In this document: positions 46,463-56,145 of the stretch, in pieces
Layout of the letters: each line of letters starts with the position of its first letter
Numbering within the stretch: the stretch's first letter is position 1
Assembly (NCBI RefSeq): GCF_018070345.1
Contig: NZ_JAGPXX010000007.1
Span: forward strand, 232,188-296,187
From: Streptomyces sp. F63
Lineage (GTDB): Bacteria; Actinomycetota; Actinomycetes; Streptomycetales; Streptomycetaceae
Length of the DNA stretch: 64,000 bases
Reading direction: 5' to 3'
Made by a program: the position numbers and the translations under genes
The notes under the pieces: generated by a model
What the model was told of the DNA's origin: nothing
Seen by the model: only the letters and a program-made list of their open reading frames with translations
Database searches by the model: none

Positions 46463-49400
46463 TCACCGCAGCAGTTCGGCCTCGTCGATCGTCCAGCCCT
46501 TCTTGGTGAGCAGTGCCTGAAGGTTCTTGTTGTCCTTCAGGCTCGCCACCATGTCCCGGATGTGGTCGTCGTATTTTCCCGGGAATTTATGCTTGATGTC
46601 GTCGATGTCCATCCGCATCGCCTCGGTGAGCCGTCCCTGGCTGATCAGTTCGCGCTGCCACTGGTGCCATGCCTGGGCCACCAGGTCGTTGTCGGTGCTG
46701 TTCAGCTTCTTGTGGTCGGCGCGCTCCATGCGAATGGCCGGGCCGTTGTTGACCTTCTGCTTTCTGTGCGGCTTGTTGGCGATGTAGAACCCCGGCTCGA
46801 TGACCTGCTTCCAAGCCGCCTTGGGCGGGATGTGGTTGACCTCCATCGAGACGGGGAACTGCGTCCCGTCCGCCCTTTCGTTGGCCGGCAGCAAGCCGCC
46901 GTACCATCCGCCGTTCTCGGTGCATCCCTTGGCGATCAGCCCCTCGGGATCCATCCAGGTGCAGGGGTTGGTGACATAGGCGGCCGGATTGGCGGCGGGC
47001 GCGAGCCCCAGGGGGTCGGACGACACATAGCGAGCCGTCTGCGGGTCGTAGTGCCGGTGGACGTTGTAGTGGAGACCGGTCTCCGGGTCGTCGTACTGGC
47101 CCGGGAAGCGCAGTGGGGTGTAGGCGGTGGCGTCGCGGTTCCAGGCCGTGAGCCCCCAGACGGTGGAGCGGTTGTGCCAGGCGATCCCGCCCTGTTCGTC
47201 GACGAGTTCGGTGGGCGTTCCCACCAGGTCGGTGACGATGGCGAAGAAACGGCTGTCGATCTCCTCCTGGTGGGCGGGGCCGCCGACTGTGCGGCGCTCC
47301 AGCTGGGAAAGGGGGCGGTAGCCCTCGTGATCCCAGGTCAGGGTGACCCCGGAGGCGGTATCGGTCTGCTCGGCCAGCCGGGTGTCCTCCCAGCAGAAGA
47401 GGACCGTGGCAGCGACCGTGGTCCCGTCGGCGGCCATGCGGTGTTTGGCGGTACGGCGGCCGAAGGGATCGTAGGCGTAGCGCCAGACCGTGCCGTCCGG
47501 GGTGGTGCAGGAAATGAGCCGGTCCTCGGCGTCCCAGGTGTAGTGCCAGGTGTCGGGCTTGCGAGACAGGCGCTTCTTCTGGCGCAGTACGACCCGGCCG
47601 GCGTCGTCGTACTCGTAGCGCAGACCGCCCGCGGAGACCAGACGCGTCCCCTCGTACATCCGCTCCCCGCGGCTCTCCGGGTGGCGGGCCCGGTCGGGCC
47701 ACTGAGCGCCGGTCTGGTTCCCGGTGGCGTCGTAGCTGTAGCGCTCCGACCAGTCCTCCACGGTCACCGCGAGCGGCCGCCCCAGCGGGTCGAGGTCGAA
47801 GCGGGTGGTCAGCCCGTTGAGTTCGTCGGTGGCCGACGTGAGCAGGCCGTCGGCGCGGTAGCCGAAGGTGCGGGAACGGACCGTGCGCCGGTCCGTGGAC
47901 ACTGTCTGGGACGTCAGACGGCCGATGGTGTCCCAGACGGAGGAGAGCGCCACCGGGGCGGTGCCGGGACCGAAGGTGCGGGTCAGCTCGCGGCCCAGTA
48001 CGTCGCGGGTGAAGTCGATGGCGTGGCCGTCCACCGCGACGCGGGTCCGGTTCCCGCCTGCGTCGTACAGGTACGACGTGACGGCCCCGGTCGGTGTGGT
48101 GCGCGAGATGAGCTCGCCGTGGGCGTCGTAGCCGAACCGCATGGTGCGCCCGTCGACGGTCTCCGCCAGCAGGCGGCCCGTGGCGTCGCGCTCCAGGGTG
48201 AGGACGGACGTCGGTGTCTCGGCGCGGGTCAGCCGGTCGGCCGCGTCGTAGGTGAATCGGGTGACCACGCCGGCGGCGTCCTTCTCCCGCAGACGGCCGA
48301 GGGCGTCGTAGGCCATGGTGACGCGGTGGCCGGACGGGCCGGCGCGGGCGACGAGCCGGCCGGCCGCGTCGTGCTCGTAGCTCGTGGTGCGGCCGTCGAA
48401 GTCCGTCTCCGATGCCGCCAGTCCGGTCGGGCCGTAGGCATAGGCCCATGTCCGGCCCTGGGGGCTGCGGACTCCGGTGACCCGCAGTTCGGTGTCGTAC
48501 GTGAACTCATAGCGGGCTCCGTCCACACCGGTGCGTGCGGCCAGCAGATCGAACCAGGTGTATTCGAACCGGACCGTGCCGCCCAGGGGGTTGGTGTGCG
48601 AGAGGCAGTTGCCCTCCTCGTCCCAGGTCCACGACTCGGTCGTGCCGTCCGGGGCCGTGCGCCGGGACAGCCAGCCGTCCGGCGTCCACTCCAGCCGGGT
48701 GACGGAACCGGCCGCGTCGGCCGACTCGCAGGGCCGTCCGAAGGCGTCCCGGGTGAGGGTGTACGTGGCGCCCAGGGAGTCCGTGGCCGACAGGGTGAGT
48801 CCCGCAGGATCGTTGACCCGCCGCTCCGTCACGCCGTTGGGGAAGGTCACCGTGGCGGGGGCGCCCGTCGCGTCGTAGGTGTAGCTGGTCGATGTTCCGT
48901 CCGGGGCCGTCACCGACAGCCGGTTCCCCCGCTCGTCGAAGGTCTGCCGCCAGACGGACCCGTCCGGGCCCGTAACGGATACGGGCAGATGCCGCTCGTC
49001 GTAGGCGGCCGACATGCTGCGACCGTCGGGCAGGAGGACCGTGGTCAGGTCGCCACGCTCGTCGTAGTGGAACTCGGCGGTGTTGCCGAGTTCGTCGGTG
49101 CGGGAGAGCAGATTGTCGTAGCGGTCCCAGGTGAACCGCACGGTGTGACCGAGGGCGTCGGTCTCGGCGACGGTCTGGCCCAGGCTGTTGAACCGAGTGA
49201 GGGTCACCGCACCCGTGGAGTCGGTGAACCGGGTGGCGCGAGCCTCGGTGTCGTAGGAGAAGCGCGAGGAGAGCACCCCGTCGGGGCCTATCGTCTCCAC
49301 CACCCGGCCCGAGGCGTCGTACACATAGGTGTACGTGTGGCCGTTGCGGTCGGTCCACGACGTGACACGGTGGTCGTCGTCATAGGTGAAGCGCAGCGGT

Positions 49401-51142
49401 ACACCGGATGAGCCCGCGACGGCCTCCAGATTTCGCTCCGCGTCATACCCGAAGGAGGCGACGCGCACCGGCCCTTCCGGCGTCTGGACATCCAGGGCGG
49501 TGACCAGTCCGCGTTCGGGATCGGTGACGACACGCACGCGGTAGCCGGCGTCGTGGCTCACCAGGACCGGCAGGCCGTCCTCGGTGCGACTGATCCGGTA
49601 GGCATTGCCGTTGCGGTCCTCGACCTCGCTCAGCCAGTACAGACCCGAGCGGTACGGGCTGCCCGTGAAGCGGCGGGTGAGTCCCGAACGCGGGTCGGTG
49701 ACCGCGTACGTGACATCGCCGAGGACTCCCCGCTCGACGAAGACCAGCGGCAGCCGATCCCCCTCCAGCGGCAGCGTCTCCTGGCCGCCTTCGGCCGGCA
49801 GCGCCGGATAGAACAGGACCGAGCCGTCCTCCCGTGCCCAGGCGGGGCCCGCACCGGTCATCTCCAAGCGCTCGTCGAATGTGGATGCCCAACTGCTGCC
49901 GTGGCAGTGACCGAAGCGGTAGCTGGATATGTGCGTGCGCCGCAGCACCAGGGACAGCATGCCCGGCAGGACCAGGTCCGTCTGGGTCATCACCATCTCT
50001 CCGGTGGCCACGTCCACCGGATCGGTCTTACACCGCCTGCTGAGCAGGGACATCGCGGCCTCGCGGACGCGGTCGCGCAACTCCCGCATCGACGTGGGGC
50101 GTCGGCGTCCGGGCTTCGAGCTGCCATGGCGGCCGTCGAGGCCGCCCTCGTTCTTGCCGTCCCCGGCCAGGATGCTCCTGACGCGGTCGCGGACGTCACC
50201 GTCGGTCTTCTTGTGGGTCCTGGAGCCCCCGGTGATGGCGTCGGGCACCTTCTTGCCGATGTGGTCGCCGAGATCATTGAGAGCTTTGGTGAGCTTCTCG
50301 GTGACGCCTTCGATGGTGGTGTCGAGGACGGCGGTGAGGGAGTCCTTGCCCTTGGCCCGGCCGTGGTGGCTCTTGGCCTTGCGGAGCTTGCTGCCGGTCT
50401 TGTCCCGCATGGTGATCCGAACGCTCGCCAGGTGCAGTCCGGCTTTGCCGTGGGCGTCGTGGTCGATCTCCGGACCGCCGCCGGGGCCGGACGGTCCGCC
50501 GGCGGAGTTGAGCTGCAGCCCTTCCTGGCCCGCCTGCTTCGTCTGGTCGGTGTTGTAGCCGTCCTGGACACCGGTGGCATTCAGCACGGTCTGTATCGCC
50601 AAGTCGGCGACGATGTTCTCGACGGCGGCGACGGCGGGCTCGGTGAGGACGGTCACGACCTCGGCGACGGCCGCCTCGGCCATCTCCTTCAGGATGCGCT
50701 TGAAAGCGATACGGGTGGCGGCGACCTTGGCTCCGGCGAGCAGCGTCGAGAGCCCGGCCGTCACCGGCGCCAGCGCCAGCGTGATGCCCACCGTCGCGCA
50801 CAGGTCGGCCAGTTCCCCGACCGCGGCGATCTTGCGGGCGACGATGATGTCGGCGGCCCGGTCGAGTGCGCCCGCGACCAACCGGGCTGCCCTGGCCAGG
50901 TCCTTGTGCTTGCCCTGCACTTTCGACCAGTGCTGGTCCAGCGCGGTCAGCGACTCACTCCGCCCGGTGGACAGAAGCTTCTGGACGTGCCCGTGGGCAA
51001 CGCCCGCGTCGTCGTCGGCGTCGTCCGCGAACTCCCGCAGAGCGTCCGCCATGTCGCGGTACGCGTCCTCATCGACGTTGGGCCAGCCCACCCCCACGAC
51101 ATCGAGCATCGTGTCGACACCTTCAGGAATCGTGTACCCCAC
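46463..51142 (-). CDS. RHS-repeat polymorphic toxin with C-terminal nuclease-like domain
   Basis: The 1,559-residue protein has three parts. Residues 1-240 form an acidic, helical, WXG100/ESX-like region (ALREFADDADDDAGVAHGHV, then Ala-rich helices), which suggests type VII-type export. From about 370 (TDPVDVATGEMVMTQTDLVL) to about 1,350 there are dozens of YD/RHS repeats ending in the RHS core with DPLGLAPAANPAAY. The last 155 residues are a separate toxin tip with MEVNHIPPKAAW (about 1,431) and RMERADHKKLNS (about 1,476), an HNH-like arrangement. The GTG at 51142 is used because sequence before it is AT-richer; an ATG at 51187 is possible. A probable immunity gene follows. Confidence 0.9.
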   Translation of the reverse strand: MGYTIPEGVDTMLDVVGVGWPNVDEDAYRDMADALREFADDADDDAGVAHGHVQKLLSTGRSESLTALDQHWSKVQGKHKDLARAARLVAGALDRAADIIVARKIAAVGELADLCATVGITLALAPVTAGLSTLLAGAKVAATRIAFKRILKEMAEAAVAEVVTVLTEPAVAAVENIVADLAIQTVLNATGVQDGYNTDQTKQAGQEGLQLNSAGGPSGPGGGPEIDHDAHGKAGLHLASVRITMRDKTGSKLRKAKSHHGRAKGKDSLTAVLDTTIEGVTEKLTKALNDLGDHIGKKVPDAITGGSRTHKKTDGDVRDRVRSILAGDGKNEGGLDGRHGSSKPGRRRPTSMRELRDRVREAAMSLLSRRCKTDPVDVATGEMVMTQTDLVLPGMLSLVLRRTHISSYRFGHCHGSSWASTFDERLEMTGAGPAWAREDGSVLFYPALPAEGGQETLPLEGDRLPLVFVERGVLGDVTYAVTDPRSGLTRRFTGSPYRSGLYWLSEVEDRNGNAYRISRTEDGLPVLVSHDAGYRVRVVTDPERGLVTALDVQTPEGPVRVASFGYDAERNLEAVAGSSGVPLRFTYDDDHRVTSWTDRNGHTYTYVYDASGRVVETIGPDGVLSSRFSYDTEARATRFTDSTGAVTLTRFNSLGQTVAETDALGHTVRFTWDRYDNLLSRTDELGNTAEFHYDERGDLTTVLLPDGRSMSAAYDERHLPVSVTGPDGSVWRQTFDERGNRLSVTAPDGTSTSYTYDATGAPATVTFPNGVTERRVNDPAGLTLSATDSLGATYTLTRDAFGRPCESADAAGSVTRLEWTPDGWLSRRTAPDGTTESWTWDEEGNCLSHTNPLGGTVRFEYTWFDLLAARTGVDGARYEFTYDTELRVTGVRSPQGRTWAYAYGPTGLAASETDFDGRTTSYEHDAAGRLVARAGPSGHRVTMAYDALGRLREKDAAGVVTRFTYDAADRLTRAETPTSVLTLERDATGRLLAETVDGRTMRFGYDAHGELISRTTPTGAVTSYLYDAGGNRTRVAVDGHAIDFTRDVLGRELTRTFGPGTAPVALSSVWDTIGRLTSQTVSTDRRTVRSRTFGYRADGLLTSATDELNGLTTRFDLDPLGRPLAVTVEDWSERYSYDATGNQTGAQWPDRARHPESRGERMYEGTRLVSAGGLRYEYDDAGRVVLRQKKRLSRKPDTWHYTWDAEDRLISCTTPDGTVWRYAYDPFGRRTAKHRMAADGTTVAATVLFCWEDTRLAEQTDTASGVTLTWDHEGYRPLSQLERRTVGGPAHQEEIDSRFFAIVTDLVGTPTELVDEQGGIAWHNRSTVWGLTAWNRDATAYTPLRFPGQYDDPETGLHYNVHRHYDPQTARYVSSDPLGLAPAANPAAYVTNPCTWMDPEGLIAKGCTENGGWYGGLLPANERADGTQFPVSMEVNHIPPKAAWKQVIEPGFYIANKPHRKQKVNNGPAIRMERADHKKLNSTDNDLVAQAWHQWQRELISQGRLTEAMRMDIDDIKHKFPGKYDDHIRDMVASLKDNKNLQALLTKKGWTIDEAELLR

Positions 51143-51537
51143 GACGCAACAGCCCCCCGGTTCAGCAGAAACAAGATCAACCAGCATGCCAGGAGACGTA
51201 CACCTGCGGCCGTGCGGTTCCTGGCCACCCGTCAGCCGGCACCCAGAAGATGACTGCTCACAGAGAAGTCCCGGCACACCTTCCAGGGCCGGCGCTCGGT
51301 GGGTTCTCCTGTCCGGAAGGGAGGACGGCACCGGTGACCAGCATGAAGGTCGCCGTCGGTGGAGTGTGAGCGGAAGGAGCCGCCCAGGGAGACGAAAGCC
51401 CCCGTACGATCCGGTACGACGCCTTCCGGTCGGCACACCGGGAACACGCACCGGACGCCGCCCCTGCCCGGAGGGCTTGGGGGAGCCGGGCGCCGCCACG
51501 GGCCGAACGTCTGCCCCGGCACCGGCCGCTCCGCCCG
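51143..51537. other. Intergenic region upstream of the RHS gene
   Basis: These 395 bases separate the RHS gene from the Wzy-like gene on the same strand. The first 60 bases are AT-richer than the surroundings and probably carry the RHS promoter. No terminator or small gene is evident. Confidence 0.5.
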
Positions 51538-53127
51538 CTAGCGCAGCAGTCTCCGGGCGTCCGACCGGAACGTCGTCACCAGGGCCAGGCAGAACAGCGC
51601 GATCCCGATGCGCCCGGCGGCCTGCAGCAGCGGGCCCCGGAGCAGGATGAAGGAGTAGCCGGCGATCAGCGGGATCACGGTGGCGGTGATGTTGCCCGGG
51701 CGTTCGTCCTCCACCGTGCGCAGGGTGTACCGCCGGTCGCCGCGGGCGCAGAGATAGCCCAGCCCCAGGAAACCGGCCGTCATGCCGCCGGAGCCGAAGT
51801 CGAGCCAGAGCTCGGCCCAGAGGGGGGAGGAGAGATTGGTGTTGGTCATGCCCATCCACTGGCCGACCCGCACCCCCGAGTCCAGGGGCTTGCCGTCCCA
51901 GACGGAGCGGGGCACGAAGAAGAACGTCGTCCCGGCGAGCTGCCGCCCGTAGGCGTGGCCCGCACCGGACTCGACGAAGGTGATCGTGTTGGCGAACATG
52001 CCGATCTGGTCGTAGTCCTTGAGCGTCAGGGGCTCCACGAAGGAGGAGGACTCCACGGCCTTGCGGCCGCCCTCGTCGTAGCGGAAGCGGTCCATGAAGG
52101 GGAAGAGCAGCAGCGCCGCGATCACCCCGAGGGCCAGCGAGGTGCGGTACATCACCGGGCTCTTCGGGAAGGCCGTGAAGAGGATCGCGAAGGCGACGGT
52201 GAGGAACCAGTACCGCGGGTTGGACACCGGGTTGTTGACGACGGCGTTGACGACCACCAGCCCGGCCAGGAGCAGCAGGATCACCGGGCTGCGCCGCGGC
52301 ACCTTGGAGGTGACCATCCAGCGCAGCAGGAAGAGCAGCGCCAGCAGCGCCGGTACGGTGCCGAAGCCGCGCAGGAAGGCCGAGCCCACGTTGCCGTCGC
52401 CGCCGCCCGCACCGCTCGCCCCGATGGACTCGCTGATCTCCTGGCGGCTCTCGAAGAAGACGGCGGGTCCGCCGAGTTGGGCGATGAACAGCCCGCTGCC
52501 CGCGTAGGCGAGCAGGATGAGGAGGTAGAGCCGCCGGCGGCCCACCGAGGCGGCGGGCGGCGTCCAGCGGATGCGGAGCGCGGGGCGGTGCCGGGCCAGC
52601 AGCACGCCCACGTCGAAGGCGACGCAGCCCAGCAGCACCAGCGCGATGGCGAGCACCGTGTCCGAGCGGGGGCCCACCACCGGGGTGGGGGTGCGGCCGA
52701 GCACGGCCTGCGCGAGCGGGGCCACCCCCATGGCGATGTAGCAGAACAGCCAGAAGGCGCCCTGGATCAGGCGGCGCCGGGCGGTCAGCACCATCGCGGA
52801 GAGCCGGGCTCCGGCGTAGCAGGTGAGCGCCAGCTGCAGCCAGTACGCCGCGTCGCGCGCCCCCTCGCCGTACTGGGCGGACACCACGGCGGGCAGCCCG
52901 AACACCAGCCCGAGAATCAGCGGGACGGACAGCGCCCGGGAGAGCACGGCGCGCGGCGCGGACTCGGCGGCGGGCGGCGGTGCGGGCGCGGGCGGGCCGG
53001 CAGGCACGGGTGGGCCGCCCCCGGAACCGCTCCCCGGACGGCCGCGCGAGCCGTCTCCCGGTCCGGCTCCCCCCGGGCCGGCCCGTCCCGCGGAGCCGGC
53101 CGTTCCCGTCGGCAGGTCGACTGCCAT
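51538..53127 (-). CDS. Wzy-like oligosaccharide repeat-unit polymerase
   Basis: The 529-residue protein has a 55-residue Gly/Pro-rich N-terminus and about 12 membrane segments. Between segments lie periplasmic-type loops, the largest containing RQEISESIGASGAGGGDGNV and a second with YDQIGMFANTITFVESGAG and RSVWDGKPLDSGVRVGQWMG. This is the layout of the O-antigen/capsule polymerases (O-ag_pol_Wzy-like), which join flipped repeat units outside the membrane. The ATG has a GGGGGG ribosome site. It points away from the flippase, with the RHS module in between. Confidence 0.85.
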   Translation of the reverse strand: MAVDLPTGTAGSAGRAGPGGAGPGDGSRGRPGSGSGGGPPVPAGPPAPAPPPAAESAPRAVLSRALSVPLILGLVFGLPAVVSAQYGEGARDAAYWLQLALTCYAGARLSAMVLTARRRLIQGAFWLFCYIAMGVAPLAQAVLGRTPTPVVGPRSDTVLAIALVLLGCVAFDVGVLLARHRPALRIRWTPPAASVGRRRLYLLILLAYAGSGLFIAQLGGPAVFFESRQEISESIGASGAGGGDGNVGSAFLRGFGTVPALLALLFLLRWMVTSKVPRRSPVILLLLAGLVVVNAVVNNPVSNPRYWFLTVAFAILFTAFPKSPVMYRTSLALGVIAALLLFPFMDRFRYDEGGRKAVESSSFVEPLTLKDYDQIGMFANTITFVESGAGHAYGRQLAGTTFFFVPRSVWDGKPLDSGVRVGQWMGMTNTNLSSPLWAELWLDFGSGGMTAGFLGLGYLCARGDRRYTLRTVEDERPGNITATVIPLIAGYSFILLRGPLLQAAGRIGIALFCLALVTTFRSDARRLLR

Positions 53128-53305
53128 GTCCCCCCAGATGCACGCGAGTTCGCCCCCGGAGCGGCACGGCAGCCGCCCCCCGTCCGCAGTCTAGAAGCGT
53201 CCCCGCACACCGTCCGCCACTTCGTTCGATACGCCTGCGGGCGGCCGCGCGCCGCCGATACGCTGACGGCACGATGCCGGGGGGCATCGGGGGGAGGAAG
53301 AGTTC

Positions 53306-54463
53306 GTGAAGGTCCTGCACGCGGTCACGCTGCACACACCGACCAACGACTTCGGCGGTCCCACCCGCGTCGCGCTGAACCTCTCGCGGGGGCTGCGGCG
53401 GCGTGGCGTGGACGCCCGGATCACCGCGCTCGGCGACCGCTTCGACGGCCCGCTGCCCGACACCGTCGAGGGGGTGCCCGCCTGGCTGTACCAGGCCCGG
53501 CACGTGCTGCCGGCCTTCGAGGTCAGCGGCATCACCTCACCGGCCCTGCTCGCCCGCGCGCACCGCATGGTGAAGGGCGCCGACGTCGTCCACGTCCATC
53601 TGATGCGGGATCTCATCACGCTGCCCATCGCGCTGATCGCGCTGCGCTGCGGTGTCCCCCTGGTCCTGCAGACGCACGGCATGATCGACCCGACCGAGAA
53701 GCGCGTCGCCCAGCTCGTCGACGTCCTCGGCCTGCGGAAGGTGCTGCGCGAGGCCGACGCCGTGCTGCATCTGACGGAGACGGAGCGGGAGGACGTGGCG
53801 GCGGTCATCGCGCCCGACCCGCTGCGCCACACCCACCGGCTGGTCAACGGCGTCCAGCCGCAGGAGCGCCGCCCCGCCACCACCGGGGACCGGCCGCCGA
53901 CCGTGCTGTACCTGGCCCGCGTCCAGGCCCGGAAGCGGCCGGAGGACTTCATCTCCGCGATGCCCGTGGTCCTCGCCAAGTACCCCGAGGCGCGCTTCGT
54001 GCTCGCCGGGCCGGACACCGGTCCGCTCGCGGACGAGATGCTGGCCCTGGCGGCCCGGCTGGGGGTGGCGGACTCGGTGGAGTACGTGGGCCCGCTCGGC
54101 CACACCGAGGTGCTGGAGCAACTGCGCCGCTCCGACGTCTACGTTCTGCCGTCCGTGGTCGAGCCCTTCGCCGTCTCCATCCTGGAGGCCATGTCGGTGG
54201 GGCTCCCCGTGGTCGTCACCAGGACCGGCGGGCTGTCGCCGGACGTGGCGGCGGCGGGCGCCGGGCGGGTCGTGGACAGCCGTCCCGACGCCGACAACGG
54301 GCCGCTGGTCGGCCAGGCGATCCTGGAGCTGCTGGACCCGGCCGCCAACGCCGAGGCGTCCGGGGCCGCGCACCGTCTGATCCGCGACAGATTCTCCATC
54401 GACGCGGTCGTCGAGGACCTGCACGGGGTGTACGAGGACGTCATCGCCCGGCACGGGCGGTGA
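53306..54463 (+). CDS. Glycosyltransferase family 4
   Basis: The 385-residue GT-B enzyme has KVLHAVTLHTPTNDFGGPTR at the N-terminus, GADVVHVHLMRDLITLP, and the donor half from about 190: PTVLYLARVQARKRPEDFIS, EYVGPLGHTEVLEQLRRSDV and PSVVEPFAVSILEAMSVGLP, where E-x7-E lies. It should be a retaining glycosyltransferase adding one residue of the repeat unit. The GTG start has GAGGAAG seven bases upstream. It diverges from the polymerase gene and ends at a 19-bp bidirectional terminator. Confidence 0.92.
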   Translation: MKVLHAVTLHTPTNDFGGPTRVALNLSRGLRRRGVDARITALGDRFDGPLPDTVEGVPAWLYQARHVLPAFEVSGITSPALLARAHRMVKGADVVHVHLMRDLITLPIALIALRCGVPLVLQTHGMIDPTEKRVAQLVDVLGLRKVLREADAVLHLTETEREDVAAVIAPDPLRHTHRLVNGVQPQERRPATTGDRPPTVLYLARVQARKRPEDFISAMPVVLAKYPEARFVLAGPDTGPLADEMLALAARLGVADSVEYVGPLGHTEVLEQLRRSDVYVLPSVVEPFAVSILEAMSVGLPVVVTRTGGLSPDVAAAGAGRVVDSRPDADNGPLVGQAILELLDPAANAEASGAAHRLIRDRFSIDAVVEDLHGVYEDVIARHGR

Positions 54464-54475
54464 CACCTCCCCGCG

Positions 54476-54517
54476 CCCCCGTGTCCCCGTCCGGCCGTCC
54501 GGACGGGGACACGGGGG
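54476..54517. terminator. 19-bp perfect bidirectional terminator
   Basis: CCCCCGTGTCCCCGTCCGG pairs without mismatch with the segment at 54499-54517 around a CCGT loop. It lies between two convergent glycosyltransferase genes and should end both transcripts. Confidence 0.9.
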
Positions 54518-54529
54518 AGTTCCCGGCGC

Positions 54530-55366
54530 TCAGCCGATGCCTCCGGTCCGCCGTCCCTCCCGGGTCTTGAGCCCGATCTGCCACCGGTAGAAGCTCATCG
54601 CCAGGGCGTAGTCCAGCCCGGCCCGCCCGTCGAGGAAGCCGAGCTTGTAGAAGTAGGCGTAGCCGAACGACACCAGCGGCTTGAACGGCGCCTTGTGGAA
54701 GAGCTGCCCCTGCCGGGTCTTGGCCAGCCGGATCTCCTCCCGCACCTCTGGATGGAGCTCCAGCCACGCTTCCCAGTCCGAGTACCGGTTGTGCCGGTCG
54801 AACCAGGTGCGCACCGGGTCCAGGTCCTCGTGCTCGATGGGGGAGCGCAGCCGCCGCACCGGCTCGGCGATCGGCTGGTAGTGGCCCTCCTGCTCGCCCA
54901 TGCCCGGCGCGTCGAGATCGCCGAGTACGGGGAAGGAGCAGCGGTTGCGGTCCATGAGGGCCCGTTTGACGATGGTGTAGCCGTGCCGCAGCCGCCGCCC
55001 CGCGAACCAGTAGCCCAGCGGGATGTCGAAGGCCGCCTCCTCCACCGGCCCGGAGAAGATCTGCCGCAGCTCCGCCAGCAGCGCCGGGCTCGGCGTCTCG
55101 TCACCGTCCAGGAACAGCATCCACGGGATCTCCGGGTGGACGTGGTCGAGGCACCACTGCTTCTTCTTGGGGTAGGCGCCGTCCCACGCGTACGGCACGA
55201 TCTCCGCGCCGAGGCCGGCGGCGATCTTGCGGGTGTCGTCGGTGCTGTCCGAGTCGACCACGACCACCGCCTCGAAGTGGCCCATGACGGAACCGACCGC
55301 CGCGGCGATGTTCTCCGCCTCGTTCTTGGTCGGGATCGCCACGACGATGGGGAGTTTGGCGCTCAC
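54530..55366 (-). CDS. Glycosyltransferase family 2
   Basis: The 278-residue GT-A enzyme opens with LPIVVAIPTKNEAENIAAAV. DSDSTDDTRKIAAGLGAEIV and the metal-binding FLDGDETPSPALLAELR near residue 95 follow. The C-terminal part (YQPIAEPVRRLRSPIEHEDL, then SDWEAWLELHPEVREEIRLA) resembles WaaE/KdtX-like enzymes that modify lipid-linked sugars. The GTG at 55366 follows AGGAGG and overlaps the lipoprotein stop (GTGA). It ends the gmd-LamG-lipoprotein operon. Confidence 0.9.
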   Translation of the reverse strand: MSAKLPIVVAIPTKNEAENIAAAVGSVMGHFEAVVVVDSDSTDDTRKIAAGLGAEIVPYAWDGAYPKKKQWCLDHVHPEIPWMLFLDGDETPSPALLAELRQIFSGPVEEAAFDIPLGYWFAGRRLRHGYTIVKRALMDRNRCSFPVLGDLDAPGMGEQEGHYQPIAEPVRRLRSPIEHEDLDPVRTWFDRHNRYSDWEAWLELHPEVREEIRLAKTRQGQLFHKAPFKPLVSFGYAYFYKLGFLDGRAGLDYALAMSFYRWQIGLKTREGRRTGGIG

Positions 55367-56145
55367 CCTGTGCCTCCTGAGTTCAGCCAGCTGTGGCAGC
55401 CCGCGGAACTGAAACCGCGGGCCGCCGCCGGGATGGTGATCTCGATGTCCCCGCCCTGGGCCCGGCCGGAGCCGGAGTCGAGCTTCCTGCCGCCGGCTCC
55501 GGTGATCCGCCAGACGCACTCCTCGCCGCCGTCACCGTCGCCGCCGGCCGCGCCGGAGGGGCCCGGCCCGGGGGAGCGGTAGCGGCCGGGGACGATGGTG
55601 CTTCCCGCCTTCCGCCGCTCGCCGACCGCGAACTCGCCGTCGGGGAAACCCCGGTCGGCGGCCTCCACCAGCGGCATCCGCCGCGGGCAGAGGTGGGTGA
55701 CGGCGTCGCGGGCGCCCCGGATCTCGCCGAGGACGAGCGCGCTGACCGCCATGTCCTCGTCCCTCCGCTCCAGGAACGCCAGGCGGTCGCAGGCCTCCTG
55801 ACCGCCCTCCAGGACGGCCGCCGGATCCTGCCCCCTGGGCACTCGCCCGGCCAGGTACTTCTTCTCCTTCTTGCTGAACGACCCGGTCGCGGGGGTGAGT
55901 TCGGACACCGGCTCCTTGGGGCCGGGGGGCACGCCGCCCGCGTCCGGGCCCCTGTCGTCCTCCGCCGGTACCGAGGGTCCGGCGGCGGACGCGCCGGACC
56001 GCTCCTTCCCCGCCCTGCCGTCCTTGCCGTCCCGGCCGTCCCCGGAACCGCTGCCGCCGTTCCCTCCGCCGCAGCCCGCCAGCAGCACGGCGGCGGCCGT
56101 CACCAGCGTGACGGCCGCGCCGCGGCGGGCACCGTGGCGCTTCAC
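55363..56145 (-). CDS. Putative lipoprotein
   Basis: The 260-residue protein starts MKRHGARRGAAVTLVTAAAV with a lipobox (LLAGC, Cys near residue 25). A disordered Gly/Asp/Lys-rich stretch follows, then a folded C-terminal region containing several cysteines (ACDRLAF, THLCPRRMPL, ECVWRITG, GCHSWLN). I do not recognise the family. GTGA overlaps at both ends couple it to the large LamG protein and to the glycosyltransferase, so it probably acts with them at the cell surface. Confidence 0.75.
   Translation of the reverse strand: MKRHGARRGAAVTLVTAAAVLLAGCGGGNGGSGSGDGRDGKDGRAGKERSGASAAGPSVPAEDDRGPDAGGVPPGPKEPVSELTPATGSFSKKEKKYLAGRVPRGQDPAAVLEGGQEACDRLAFLERRDEDMAVSALVLGEIRGARDAVTHLCPRRMPLVEAADRGFPDGEFAVGERRKAGSTIVPGRYRSPGPGPSGAAGGDGDGGEECVWRITGAGGRKLDSGSGRAQGGDIEITIPAAARGFSSAGCHSWLNSGGTG

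Noticed and set aside
46313..49411. 1,032-codon open frame on the plus strand
   Set aside because: It is the antisense shadow of the RHS repeats; its Val/Gly/Arg-rich composition matches no protein and the RHS frame opposite is unmistakable.
51143..53503. Continuous reading frame extending the RHS protein upstream to 2,346 residues
   Set aside because: The extension runs out of frame through the Wzy-like polymerase gene on the same strand, is Arg/Gly/Ala-rich, and lacks any RHS or signal feature. It is open only because of high GC.
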